This document shows, one piece after another, positions 1-7,234 of a stretch of 41,588 nucleotides of DNA. The translations under genes were made by a program, and so were the position numbers. Source of the stretch: Actinokineospora spheciospongiae (GTDB lineage Bacteria; Actinomycetota; Actinomycetes; Mycobacteriales; Pseudonocardiaceae); the NCBI RefSeq assembly GCF_000564855.1, contig NZ_AYXG01000130.1, positions 1-41,588 on the forward strand. Direction: 5' to 3'. The stretch's first letter is position 1. Every line of letters starts with the position of its first letter. Below the pieces are notes generated by a model. It saw nothing but the letters and a program-made list of their open reading frames with translations, was not told the origin of the DNA and ran no database searches.

Positions 1-153
1 GCCCACTGGCGGGCGCGCAGCGGCGACATCACCAAAGCACTCGACGAACTCCGGCAACTCCTGCCGGACCAGACCCGCGTCCTCGGGTACAACAACCCCG
101 TCACCAAAACCACCCGGGGCTACATCGCCTACTTGCAGTACCAACTGCGCTGA
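1..153 (+). CDS. C-terminal end of a TPR-repeat protein (partial)
   Basis: The open frame runs in from the left edge and stops with TGA at 151-153, leaving 50 codons. The residues (AHWRARSGD near the start, then LLPDQTRVLGYNNP and TTRGYIAY) match the degenerate tetratricopeptide repeats of actinobacterial NB-ARC/TPR proteins, where a unit usually reads like LAYWRGQAGD followed by RVLGPDHPDTL. The final repeat here is divergent (YNNPVTKTT). The N-terminal part, which would carry any NTPase or effector domain, lies outside the window, so the function cannot be assigned beyond a repeat scaffold. Confidence 0.7.
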   Translation, partial: AHWRARSGDITKALDELRQLLPDQTRVLGYNNPVTKTTRGYIAYLQYQLR

Positions 154-300
154 CCCCGGGGCGGGCGCTGCCCTGCTCGAAAGGCACGTGCACACCGCGG
201 TCTCCACCGACGCCTCCGCGGCCGGAGTCCGGTGCCGCGCCGCGGGCAGGTCCGAGCCACCGCGAACGCCCGGATCAGGAAGTCCGGACCGGCGCGTGGT

Positions 301-837
301 TCAGCGGGTCGGCAGGGTGAGTGTCGTGCGCAGCGGGTCCAAGACCACCATCGTCGTGTAGCGGCGGATGTTCGGGGCCGACTTCAGCACCTCGTCGGCG
401 ACGGACCGGTGTTGGCCGATGCCGGTGGTCGCCAGGACGGCGATGTAGTCGTGGTCGCCCGTGACGTTGTAGAGCTGCTGGACGTGGGGGTTCGCCAGCA
501 GGTGCGCGCGGAACTCCTCGTGGGCTTCCACCGACTCGCGGTCGAGGGTCACCGCGCAGATGGCCAGGAGCGCGTCCGTGGCGGTTCGGGGGTCGAGGAC
601 GGCGACGGTGCGGGTGATGAGGCCGGTTTCGCGGTAGCGGGTGATGCGGCGTTGGACCGCGCTGGGGGACAGGCCGACCAGCTCGCCGAGGGCGGCGAGG
701 GTCTTGCCGCTGTCCTGTTGCAGGAGGGCCAGCAGGTGGTGGTCGAGGTCGTCGAGGGGTTGCGGGGGCACGCAATATTTTTGCGCCAGGCGCGGGAAGT
801 TTTCAAGCGCATTGCGGAGGGTTTCGACTACTGTCAT
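301..837 (-). CDS. Lrp/AsnC family transcriptional regulator
   Basis: 178 aa from an ATG at 837. Residues about 28-75 form the AsnC-type winged helix (LDDLDHHLLALLQQD, then LSPSAVQRRITRY as recognition helix). Residues about 85-170 form the RAM/AsnC effector-binding domain, with the conserved GDHDYIAVL segment. Family members bind an amino acid or related ligand and act as octamers on nearby promoters. It is divergent from an EamA exporter, the classic arrangement of an Lrp-type regulator controlling a metabolite exporter. The ATG has only a poorly spaced GAGGA, and a shorter start just before the HTH cannot be excluded. Ligand unknown. Confidence 0.88.
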   Translation of the reverse strand: MTVVETLRNALENFPRLAQKYCVPPQPLDDLDHHLLALLQQDSGKTLAALGELVGLSPSAVQRRITRYRETGLITRTVAVLDPRTATDALLAICAVTLDRESVEAHEEFRAHLLANPHVQQLYNVTGDHDYIAVLATTGIGQHRSVADEVLKSAPNIRRYTTMVVLDPLRTTLTLPTR

Positions 838-947
838 TCCTCGGATGGGGAAAACAGGTCCGAATCGCGGTGAAAGCGTTCGGGAATCCGACGCGTACAG
901 CGTTTCCGGCGACAATCGACATATGTTAAATCGGGGGGGCTGGGCTG

Positions 948-1031
948 ATGACGACCGCGATATCACCATCGGTTTCCACCATTTCTGACACCACCCGCTG
1001 CGCCCGGACCGCGGACGTGCTCGCGCGATGA
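948..1031 (+). CDS. Small ORF (27 aa) coupled to the EamA exporter start
   Basis: ATG at 948 follows a run of seven G (possible Shine-Dalgarno) by about 8 nt. The frame reads MTTAISPSVSTISDTTRCAR and then TADVLAR before TGA at 1029-1031. That stop overlaps the exporter ATG as ATGA, the usual geometry of translational coupling. It could be a leader peptide controlling exporter translation, or simply an open stretch. There is no recognisable domain. Its position between a divergent Lrp-type regulator and its likely target makes a regulatory role plausible but unproven. Confidence 0.35.
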   Translation: MTTAISPSVSTISDTTRCARTADVLAR

Positions 1032-1951
1032 GCAGGACGGGCCTGGCAGGCGGTCTGGCGCTCGGCGCGCTCGGCGCGGTGGCGATGGGCAGCGCGGCTC
1101 CCGCGTTGAAGCTGTTGGCGGGCAGCGGGCTGTCCCCGGTGAACGTGATCCAGGCGCGCACGGTGGTCGGCGCGCTGGCCCTCCTCGCGGCGGCGCTGCT
1201 GCTGCGCAGGGGGCGGATGTCCGTTCCGCGCGGCGACTGGTGGCTGGTCGCGCTGTACGGGGTGGTCACGATCGCGGTCAACCAGGTCCTCTACACCGTG
1301 GCGCTCGGGCGGCTGCCCGTGGGCGTGGCGTTGCTGTTGGAGTACCTGGCCCCGGTGCTCGTGGCGCTGTGGGTCCGGTTCGTGCGGGGCAGGCCGGTCC
1401 CGGCGTTGCTGTGGGTGGGGATCGCGGTGCTCCTCGCCGGTCTCGCGCTGGTCAGCGAGGTCGGCGGGGGCGGGTTGGACCGGGTGGGTGTCGCCTTCGG
1501 CCTCGCCGCCGCGGTGACCCTGGCGGGGCGGTTCTTGCTGGCGGAGCGGGGTCTGCGCACGCACGACCCGTTGGTCATGGCCACCTGGGGGGCGTGCCTC
1601 GGCGCGGTGGCGCTGACGGCGGCGGGGGTGTTCGCGCCGTTCCCGTTCGAGGTGCTGACCAGCACGGCGGGGTCGGCGCCGGTGTGGGGGCTGGTGCTGT
1701 ACGTGGGACTGGTGGGGATGGCGGGCGCGATCGCGCTGGGCGTGATCGCGCAGCGGGTGATCCCGTCCACCTCGGCGAGTCTGATCGCGGCGCTGGAGAT
1801 CGTCGTGGGCGGCGTGCTGGCGGCGCTGGTGCTCGGCGAGCGGTTGAGCGCGGCGCAGTGGACCGGGTCGGCGGCGATGCTGACCGGGATCGCGCTGTCG
1901 CAGTTGGCGACAATCCCAGCCGTGATCCCTTTCGCACCACGTCGTGAATGA
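1028..1951 (+). CDS. EamA/DMT-superfamily exporter
   Basis: 307 aa with about ten hydrophobic segments arranged as two EamA repeats (roughly residues 5-140 and 150-295). The second has the typical STSASLIAALEIV and LGERLSAAQW segments, which align with the conserved end of EamA repeats (ALEPV...LGExL). Inner-membrane drug/metabolite transporters of this type often export amino acids or purine-like compounds. It is divergent from the Lrp/AsnC gene, suggesting Lrp control. Its start codon overlaps the stop of a 27-codon ORF. The substrate cannot be read from sequence. Confidence 0.9.
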   Translation: MSRTGLAGGLALGALGAVAMGSAAPALKLLAGSGLSPVNVIQARTVVGALALLAAALLLRRGRMSVPRGDWWLVALYGVVTIAVNQVLYTVALGRLPVGVALLLEYLAPVLVALWVRFVRGRPVPALLWVGIAVLLAGLALVSEVGGGGLDRVGVAFGLAAAVTLAGRFLLAERGLRTHDPLVMATWGACLGAVALTAAGVFAPFPFEVLTSTAGSAPVWGLVLYVGLVGMAGAIALGVIAQRVIPSTSASLIAALEIVVGGVLAALVLGERLSAAQWTGSAAMLTGIALSQLATIPAVIPFAPRRE

Positions 1952-1996
1952 TCCGCCATTCTTCCCACCGGACGGCGCTGGCATGAACATGGTTTT

Positions 1997-2015
1997 CGAT
2001 ATGCTGCCGATATGC
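1997..2015 (+). promoter_or_regulatory. Putative VanR operator upstream of vanR
   Basis: Two perfect CGATATGC half-sites (1997-2004 and 2008-2015) lie 11 bp apart start to start, the spacing expected for an OmpR/PhoB-type regulator binding one DNA face. A TAGCAT -10-like hexamer follows 9 bp later (2025-2030), which would put the transcription start almost at the vanR ATG (2037). The 14 bp at 1991-2004 are identical to 6617-6630 upstream of vanH. Assignment to VanR is inference from shared motif and context. Confidence 0.6.
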
Positions 2016-2036
2016 GCGGGCTCGTAGCATCGGAGC

Positions 2037-2720
2037 ATGCGAGTGCTGGTGGTCGAGGACGAGCTCTACATGGCCGAGGCCATCCGCGACGGGCTGCGCC
2101 TGGAAGCGATCGCGGCCGACATCGCCGGTGACGGGGACACCGCCCTGGAGCTGTTGAGCGTCAACTCCTACGACATCGCCGTCCTCGACCGCGACATCCC
2201 CGGGCCCTCCGGGGACGAGGTCGCCGCGAGCATCGTCGCTTCCGGTGGCGGGATGCCGATCCTGATGCTCACCGCCGCCGACCGGCTCGACGACAAGGCG
2301 TCCGGGTTCGGGCTCGGCGCCGACGACTACCTGACCAAGCCGTTCGAACTGCGGGAGCTCGTGCTCAGGCTCCGGGCGCTCGACCGCAGGCGCGCCCACA
2401 GCAGGCCGCCGGTGCGCGAGATCGCGGGCCTGCGGCTGGACCCGTTCCGCCGCGAGGTCCACCGGGACGGGCGCTACGTGGCGCTCACCCGGAAGCAGTT
2501 CGCCGTGCTCGAGGTGCTCGTCGCCGCCGAAGGTGGGGTCATCAGCGCCGAGGAGCTCCTGGCGCGGGCGTGGGACGAGAACGCCGACCCGTTCACCAAC
2601 GCCGTGCGCATCACCGTCTCGGCGCTGCGCAAGCGCCTCGGCGAACCCTGGATCATCGCCACCGTGGCGGGCGCGGGTTACCGCATCGACGCGGAACGCG
2701 GGGGCGGGGAGCGTGGGTAG
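2037..2720 (+). CDS. vanR: VanR response regulator of glycopeptide resistance
   Basis: 227 aa OmpR/PhoB-family regulator. The receiver domain (1-115) has the acidic pair in VVEDE, phospho-acceptor Asp51 (AVLDRD), Thr79 and Lys101 (YLTKPF). The C-terminal winged helix (about 130-222) contains ALTRKQFAVLEVL and NAVRITVSALRKRL. The sequence closely resembles what I recall of VanR from Streptomyces coelicolor. It should activate vanHAX, and probably its own operon, when phosphorylated by VanS. A direct-repeat operator and -10 element lie just upstream, so the transcript may be nearly leaderless. The vanS start overlaps its last 8 nt. Confidence 0.96.
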   Translation: MRVLVVEDELYMAEAIRDGLRLEAIAADIAGDGDTALELLSVNSYDIAVLDRDIPGPSGDEVAASIVASGGGMPILMLTAADRLDDKASGFGLGADDYLTKPFELRELVLRLRALDRRRAHSRPPVREIAGLRLDPFRREVHRDGRYVALTRKQFAVLEVLVAAEGGVISAEELLARAWDENADPFTNAVRITVSALRKRLGEPWIIATVAGAGYRIDAERGGGERG

Positions 2721-3840
2721 GGCGCCCGGTCCGAGCGTTCGCCTCAAGCTCACCCTCAGCTACGCCGGGTTCCTCATGCTCACCGGTGCCCTGCTGCTGG
2801 CCGTGGTGTGGGTGTTCCTGCTGCGCTACGTGCCCGAGGAGATCGTCCTCACCCCGCAGCGCAGCGCTCCCGGGGTGCCGTGGACGCCCGGCCCGCACGT
2901 GCCCGACCGCGCCGACCTGATGCGCGCCTTCGCCCCGAAGGTCGCCGCGATGCTGGTGTTCCTGCTGGTGTTCGGCCTCGTGGGCGGGTGGGTCCTGGCG
3001 GGCAGCATGCTCGCGCCGCTGACCCGCATCACCAACGCCACCCGCCTGGCCGCGAACGGGTCGCTCTCCCACCGAATCCAGTTGGAGGGCCGCGAGGACG
3101 AGTTCCGCGAGCTCGCCGACGCCTTCGACACCATGCTCGCGCGGCTCGACGCGCACAACGCCGAACAGCAGAGGTTCGCGGCCAACGCCTCGCACGAGCT
3201 GCGCACCCCGTTGGCGATCACGCGGACACTCCTCGACGTGGCCCGCAGCGACCCGAGGCGGGAGGCGGACGAACTCGTCGACCGCCTGCACTTCATCAAC
3301 ACCCGGGCGATCGACCTCACCGAGGCGCTGCTCCTGCTCAGCCGCGCCGACCAGCGGTCCTTCAACCGGGAACACGTCGACCTGTCCCTCATCGCGGAGG
3401 AGGCCGCGGAGACGCTGCTCCCGCTGGCCGAGAAGCGCGGCACCACCATCGAGACCTCCGGCGACATCGCCCCCACCGTCGGCTCCCACGCGCTCCTGCT
3501 GCAACTGACGACGAACCTCGTGCACAACGCGATCGTCCACAACCTGCCCGAGCGGGGCACCGTGTGGGTCACGACCAGCGTTCACCCCAGGGCCGTGGTG
3601 CTCACCGTCGAGAACACCGGCCAGGAACTGGCCCCGCACCTGATCTCCACACTGGTCGAACCGTTCCAGCGCGGCACCCAGCGCATCCGCGACGACCACG
3701 CGGGGGTCGGCCTCGGCCTGGCGATCGTCAAGAGCATCACCCAGGCGCACGACGGGGCGCTCACCCTCACCCGCCGGGCCGCGGGCGGACTCCGCGTCAC
3801 GGTGCAGCTTCCCGTCGCGCCACCGGGCACCGACCGGTGA
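2713..3840 (+). CDS. vanS: VanS sensor histidine kinase
   Basis: 375 aa from a GTG at 2713 overlapping the vanR stop; the start fits the family N-terminus (PGPSVRLKLTLSYAGF). TM1 is about residues 12-36, a short extracytoplasmic loop of about 40 residues follows, and TM2 is about 77-98. After these come HAMP (about 98-150), the H-box with His161 (ASHELRTP), the N-box (LVHNAIVHN) and the G-box (GVGLGLAIVKS). This is the actinomycete VanS type, whose small sensor domain has been reported to respond to glycopeptides directly. It phosphorylates VanR on induction and otherwise acts as phosphatase. The loop is the least conserved part and would set inducer specificity. Confidence 0.95.
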   Translation: MGRAPGPSVRLKLTLSYAGFLMLTGALLLAVVWVFLLRYVPEEIVLTPQRSAPGVPWTPGPHVPDRADLMRAFAPKVAAMLVFLLVFGLVGGWVLAGSMLAPLTRITNATRLAANGSLSHRIQLEGREDEFRELADAFDTMLARLDAHNAEQQRFAANASHELRTPLAITRTLLDVARSDPRREADELVDRLHFINTRAIDLTEALLLLSRADQRSFNREHVDLSLIAEEAAETLLPLAEKRGTTIETSGDIAPTVGSHALLLQLTTNLVHNAIVHNLPERGTVWVTTSVHPRAVVLTVENTGQELAPHLISTLVEPFQRGTQRIRDDHAGVGLGLAIVKSITQAHDGALTLTRRAAGGLRVTVQLPVAPPGTDR

Positions 3841-3902
3841 TGACCAGGGCCACGATCCGCCCCCGGGAGCGGAGTGCGCCAGTCGCATTCGCACACCTTC
3901 GA

Positions 3903-4511
3903 CTACGCGACGGGAAAATCGAAGTAGGTGGACGGGTAGGGTTCGTCCTTGAGCGTGTAGTGCCACCACTCGCACTCGTAGGCGGTGAAACCACAGGCCT
4001 CCATCACCGAGCGGAGGTGCAGGCGGTTCTCCGCTTCGAGCCGCGTGACCCCCGGCGCTCCGTGGTGTGAGATCACGTCCATCAAGTCGTGGTCGCCGCC
4101 CATTCGCGCGAGCTCACCGGTGCTCAGGTGGTAGAGCGTCAGGTCGACGGTACTGCCCCGGCTGTGTCCCGACTTCGCCGCCACATAACCTTTTTCGAAC
4201 ATCTCGGCCCTGTCGATGTGCGGGTAGTGCCGCAGTTTCGTCCGGCCGTCTTCTGGCTGTCGCGACCAGCGCAGGAAGCAGTCCACGGCCCGTTGCGGGC
4301 GGTAGCCGTCCCAGAGCAGCAGGCCGAAGCCGAGGGGCGCGGCCTTCTCCCGCACGTCCTCCAGGGCCGCGCACAGCGCCCTCGTGCCGACGACGCGGTT
4401 CACCGCGTACCCGTCCACGGGTTTGCCGGTGAAGTTGTCCCAGGTGGAGTACTTGGCGTCCCAGCGCACTCCGGGCACGAACTCGTCCACGAAGACGAAG
4501 TCCTCCCCCAT
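3903..4511 (-). CDS. vanX: VanX D-Ala-D-Ala dipeptidase
   Basis: 202 aa, the exact length of characterised VanX. It is a cytoplasmic zinc dipeptidase that removes D-Ala-D-Ala so that only D-Ala-D-Lac enters peptidoglycan precursors. The zinc ligands fall at the canonical numbers: His116 and Asp123 in SGHSRGSTVD, and His184 in EWWHYT. Catalytic Glu181 and Arg71 (DGYRPQRA) are also present. The ATG shares one base with the vanA stop (TGATG), indicating translational coupling. It is last in vanHAX and convergent with vanS, 62 bp apart. No key residue is missing. Confidence 0.97.
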   Translation of the reverse strand: MGEDFVFVDEFVPGVRWDAKYSTWDNFTGKPVDGYAVNRVVGTRALCAALEDVREKAAPLGFGLLLWDGYRPQRAVDCFLRWSRQPEDGRTKLRHYPHIDRAEMFEKGYVAAKSGHSRGSTVDLTLYHLSTGELARMGGDHDLMDVISHHGAPGVTRLEAENRLHLRSVMEACGFTAYECEWWHYTLKDEPYPSTYFDFPVA

Positions 4512-5536
4512 CACGACCTCCCCGTCAGGGCCGACGCCACCGCCCGGTCGACCACTTCGGCGAGCGGAATCCCGGCGGCCGCCATCATCCTCGGGTAGCG
4601 GCTGTAGGAGGTCATGCCGGGGAAGGTGTTGACCTCGTTGAGGACCACCGTGCCGTCCTCCCGCAGGAACATGTCCACCCGCGCCAGCCCCGAGCACCCC
4701 AGGGCGCGGTAGATGGCCTTGGCCACCTCCTGGACACGCGACCGGGTCCGCTCCGGGATGTCCGCGGGAACGGTGACCGTCGAGTTCTCCGAACCGATCT
4801 CCGGGGCGCTTTCCTGGTGAATCCGGAAGAACCCGTGGGACAGCGAGATCCGGTCGACCTCGCCCGCGATCAGGTCCGGCCCGTCCCCCAGGATCGCGCA
4901 CCCGACCTCGCTGCCGACGACAGCCCCTTCGATCAGCACCTTCGAGTCGTACCGCCGTGCGGTCCGCACCGCGCTCGGCAGTTCTTCCCGGCGGGTCACC
5001 TTGCTGACGCCGAAGGACGACCCCGAGCGCGCGGGCTTGACGAAGACGGGGTAGGTGAGCGGTTCGGGGTCGACGTCCTCGTCCGCCAGGACAGTCCGGA
5101 AGTCCGGCGTCGGGATTCCCGCGGCACCGGCGACCACGTACGCGAGCGACTTGTCCATGCACAGCGCGGAACTCTGGACGTCGCAGCCGACGTAGGGGAT
5201 GCCGGAGAGCTCCAGCAGGCCCTGCACCGCACCGTCCTCGCCGAGCTTGCCGTGCAGGACGGGCAGCACGAGGTCCAGGCCGATCACCTCGAACTCCCCG
5301 CGCCCCAGGACGAGCAGTCCGCGGGCGCTCCGGTCCGGTGACAGCACGACCGGGCGACCGCCGTCCTCCCAGCCCGGGTCGGGGCCGTCGCAAAGCCGCC
5401 AGGCGCCGCTCTCGGTCACCCCGATCCAGAACGGTTCGTACTTGTCGGCGTCGAGGTGCTCGGCGATTTCCCGTGCGGACTTGACCGAGACGGGGTGTTC
5501 CTCGGAAACTCCCCCGAAAATTATTCCGATTCTCAT
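4511..5536 (-). CDS. vanA: VanA-type D-Ala-D-Lac ligase
   Basis: 341 aa ATP-grasp ligase that joins D-alanine to D-lactate, producing the depsipeptide precursor that glycopeptides bind poorly. It has the N-terminal FGGVSEEHPVS motif, PVFVKPARSGSSFGV in the central ATP-binding domain, and the C-terminal VDMF...VVLNEVNTFPG metal/substrate region. The omega-loop reads FFRIHQE, with His240 at the position of His244 in enterococcal VanA. That residue favours D-lactate over D-alanine; Ddl enzymes carry a Tyr-containing segment there. Middle gene of vanHAX: it shares 4 nt with vanH and 1 nt with vanX. Confidence 0.96.
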   Translation of the reverse strand: MRIGIIFGGVSEEHPVSVKSAREIAEHLDADKYEPFWIGVTESGAWRLCDGPDPGWEDGGRPVVLSPDRSARGLLVLGRGEFEVIGLDLVLPVLHGKLGEDGAVQGLLELSGIPYVGCDVQSSALCMDKSLAYVVAGAAGIPTPDFRTVLADEDVDPEPLTYPVFVKPARSGSSFGVSKVTRREELPSAVRTARRYDSKVLIEGAVVGSEVGCAILGDGPDLIAGEVDRISLSHGFFRIHQESAPEIGSENSTVTVPADIPERTRSRVQEVAKAIYRALGCSGLARVDMFLREDGTVVLNEVNTFPGMTSYSRYPRMMAAAGIPLAEVVDRAVASALTGRS

Positions 5537-6576
5537 GTCCGGTGCTGCTTCCTGCTCTCGAAGTCCAGGCAGTTGACGATGGAGTTCTCGACGGTGTCGA
5601 CCAGCGCGTGGTCCGTGTGGTAGGCCGAGTGCGGGCTGATGATCACGTTGGGCATTCCCTGCAGGCGCAGCAGCAGGTCGTTCTCGATGGACCCGTTCCG
5701 GCGGTCCGCGTAGAAGATCCCCTCCTCGCCTTCGAGGACATCCAGCGCCGCGCCACCCAACCCACCGCTTTCCAAGGCGGAGACCAGGGCCTGGGTGTCG
5801 AGCAGTGGACCGCGCCCGGTGTTGACGACGTACGCGCCGCGCTTCATCCCCTCGATGCGCCGACGGTCGAGGAGGTGGTGGGTGTCGGCGTTGAGCGGCG
5901 TGTGGAGCGTCACCACGTCGACCTGCTGCAACAACTCGTCGAGGGGAACGCGCTCGGCGGGGGTCGTGGGGCGGATGTCATGGGCCAGGACGCGACAACC
6001 GAAGCCGCGCAGCCTGTCCATGACCGCCGTGCCGATGCGCCCCGCTCCGACCACCCCCACGGTCAGGTCGCGCAGCTCTTTCCCGCGTTCGTCACCCAAC
6101 CGGTAGTCGTGGGCGTCCGTGCGCCTGATGGTGGCCTTGGCGCCGCGCACGGCCATCAACATGAGCATCAGCGTGTAGTCCGCCACGCTGTCCGGCGAAT
6201 AGGCGACGTTCCCGACGGTGATGCCGACGCTGTTCGCGTACTCCACGTCGACGTGGTCGCACCCGGCGCTCCTCGTGGAGACGTACACCACGCCGGCCCG
6301 GCTGAGCGCGCGGAGAGCCCGGTCGGGAATCCGGTTCTTGTGACTGACGCTGACGCACCGGTTCCCGGCCGCCACCGCGGCGTTGGCCTCGGACACCGCG
6401 GCCTCGACGATGGTCGGCCGCACGCCGAAGCGAGGCGCCATCTCCCGGAACAGGTCGGCCTCGTCCTGTTCGCACCCGTAGACCGTGATCCCCGTTCCCG
6501 CAACGGCGGCGAAGGGCCGGACCGCGGGCGATCGGGTGCGGCAGGCCGCTGCCCGTGCCGGTTCGCTGTGGGTCAT
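5533..6576 (-). CDS. vanH: VanH D-lactate dehydrogenase
   Basis: 347 aa from ATG at 6576. It is a D-2-hydroxyacid dehydrogenase reducing pyruvate to D-lactate with NAD(P)H. Visible elements are the Rossmann motif VGAGRIG, catalytic Arg in TRSAGCDHVDV, the NTGRGPL strand, the acidic residue in the VLEGEEG region, and catalytic His in ISPHSAYHTD. The N-terminus (about 25 residues before TGITVYG) is longer than in enterococcal VanH, as in several actinomycete copies. First gene of vanHAX; its end overlaps vanA by 4 nt. A putative VanR operator lies at 6623-6641 and a -10-like TACGTG at 6608-6613. Confidence 0.95.
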   Translation of the reverse strand: MTHSEPARAAACRTRSPAVRPFAAVAGTGITVYGCEQDEADLFREMAPRFGVRPTIVEAAVSEANAAVAAGNRCVSVSHKNRIPDRALRALSRAGVVYVSTRSAGCDHVDVEYANSVGITVGNVAYSPDSVADYTLMLMLMAVRGAKATIRRTDAHDYRLGDERGKELRDLTVGVVGAGRIGTAVMDRLRGFGCRVLAHDIRPTTPAERVPLDELLQQVDVVTLHTPLNADTHHLLDRRRIEGMKRGAYVVNTGRGPLLDTQALVSALESGGLGGAALDVLEGEEGIFYADRRNGSIENDLLLRLQGMPNVIISPHSAYHTDHALVDTVENSIVNCLDFESRKQHRT

Positions 6577-6622
6577 GCCGCCAGTCAAGACGGCGTGGTG
6601 TTGCGGGCACGTACGCGGTTTT

Positions 6623-6641
6623 CGATATGCGGGCGATAGGG
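6623..6641 (-). promoter_or_regulatory. Putative VanR operator upstream of vanH
   Basis: On the + strand CGATATGC (6623-6630) is followed at 11-bp spacing by CGATAGGG (6634-6641), repeating the arrangement upstream of vanR. Read toward vanH, a -10-like TACGTG (6613-6608) begins after 9 bp, the same spacing as at vanR. The operator is inverted relative to transcription compared with vanR, although the half-site core ATAT is symmetric. Transcription would then start about 25 nt before the vanH ATG. Confidence 0.55.
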
Positions 6642-6820
6642 TCCCGGAACCGGCGGGGACACCGCCGCGGTTCAGCCGCTGCCGAGCGGGGCGGCGCGAA
6701 TCCTGTGGTGGGGCGTCACCGACCCGCGGTCTCCCGGTGGGCCACCGACCGCGCACCACGACCCAGCCGCACGCGAACCTGATCAGCTCGACGAAGCACC
6801 CGACCGACAGGAGTGCCACC

Positions 6821-7234
6821 GTGACCGACGACGCCGTTCTCCCCCACACCGGCGCCGGAGCCCCGACGGGGTCGGGGTACGGCCTGCACCACGTCCAACT
6901 GGCGATCCCGCCCGGGAGCGAGGACGAGTGCCGTCGCTTCTACGTCGGCCTGCTCGGCCTGCACGAGGTGCGCAAGCCCCCCGCCCTGGCGGCTCGCGGT
7001 GGGCTGTGGGTGCGGGGCGACACCCTGGAGATCCACCTGGGCGTCGAGGACGACTTCCGGCCCGCCCGCAAGGCGCACCCCGGCATCGTCGTGCGGGCGC
7101 TGGACGACCTCGCCGAACGGCTCGGGAGCGCCGGGGTGGCGGTCGCCTGGGACGACGGGTTCCCGGGCTTCCGCCGCTTCTACTCCTGCGACTGCGTCGG
7201 GAACCGCCTGGAGTTCATGACGCCGGAGGCCTGA
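6821..7234 (+). CDS. VOC (glyoxalase/dioxygenase-fold) family protein
   Basis: 137 aa from GTG at 6821, preceded by AGGAG. It has two beta-alpha-beta-beta-beta modules of the vicinal oxygen chelate fold. Candidate metal-face residues are the first His pair (GLHHVQLAI), the acidic/His segment LEIHLGVED and the closing GNRLEFM, where Glu is the usual last ligand. Actinobacterial proteins of this size are often called glyoxalase-like or fosfomycin/bleomycin-resistance-like, but the reaction cannot be deduced. It sits beside the van set on the opposite strand. Its last 20 nt overlap the end of the convergent PepSY gene. Confidence 0.85.
   Translation: MTDDAVLPHTGAGAPTGSGYGLHHVQLAIPPGSEDECRRFYVGLLGLHEVRKPPALAARGGLWVRGDTLEIHLGVEDDFRPARKAHPGIVVRALDDLAERLGSAGVAVAWDDGFPGFRRFYSCDCVGNRLEFMTPEA

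Noticed and set aside
3841..3902. Bidirectional terminator between vanS and vanX
   Set aside because: Only a weak 5-bp stem is visible and there is no T-run on either strand, too little to report.
2037..6576. Part of a glycopeptide biosynthetic gene cluster
   Set aside because: Only resistance genes are present. No NRPS, P450, halogenase, glycosyltransferase, Hpg/Dpg or ABC exporter genes appear in the window. Resistance alone is common in non-producers.
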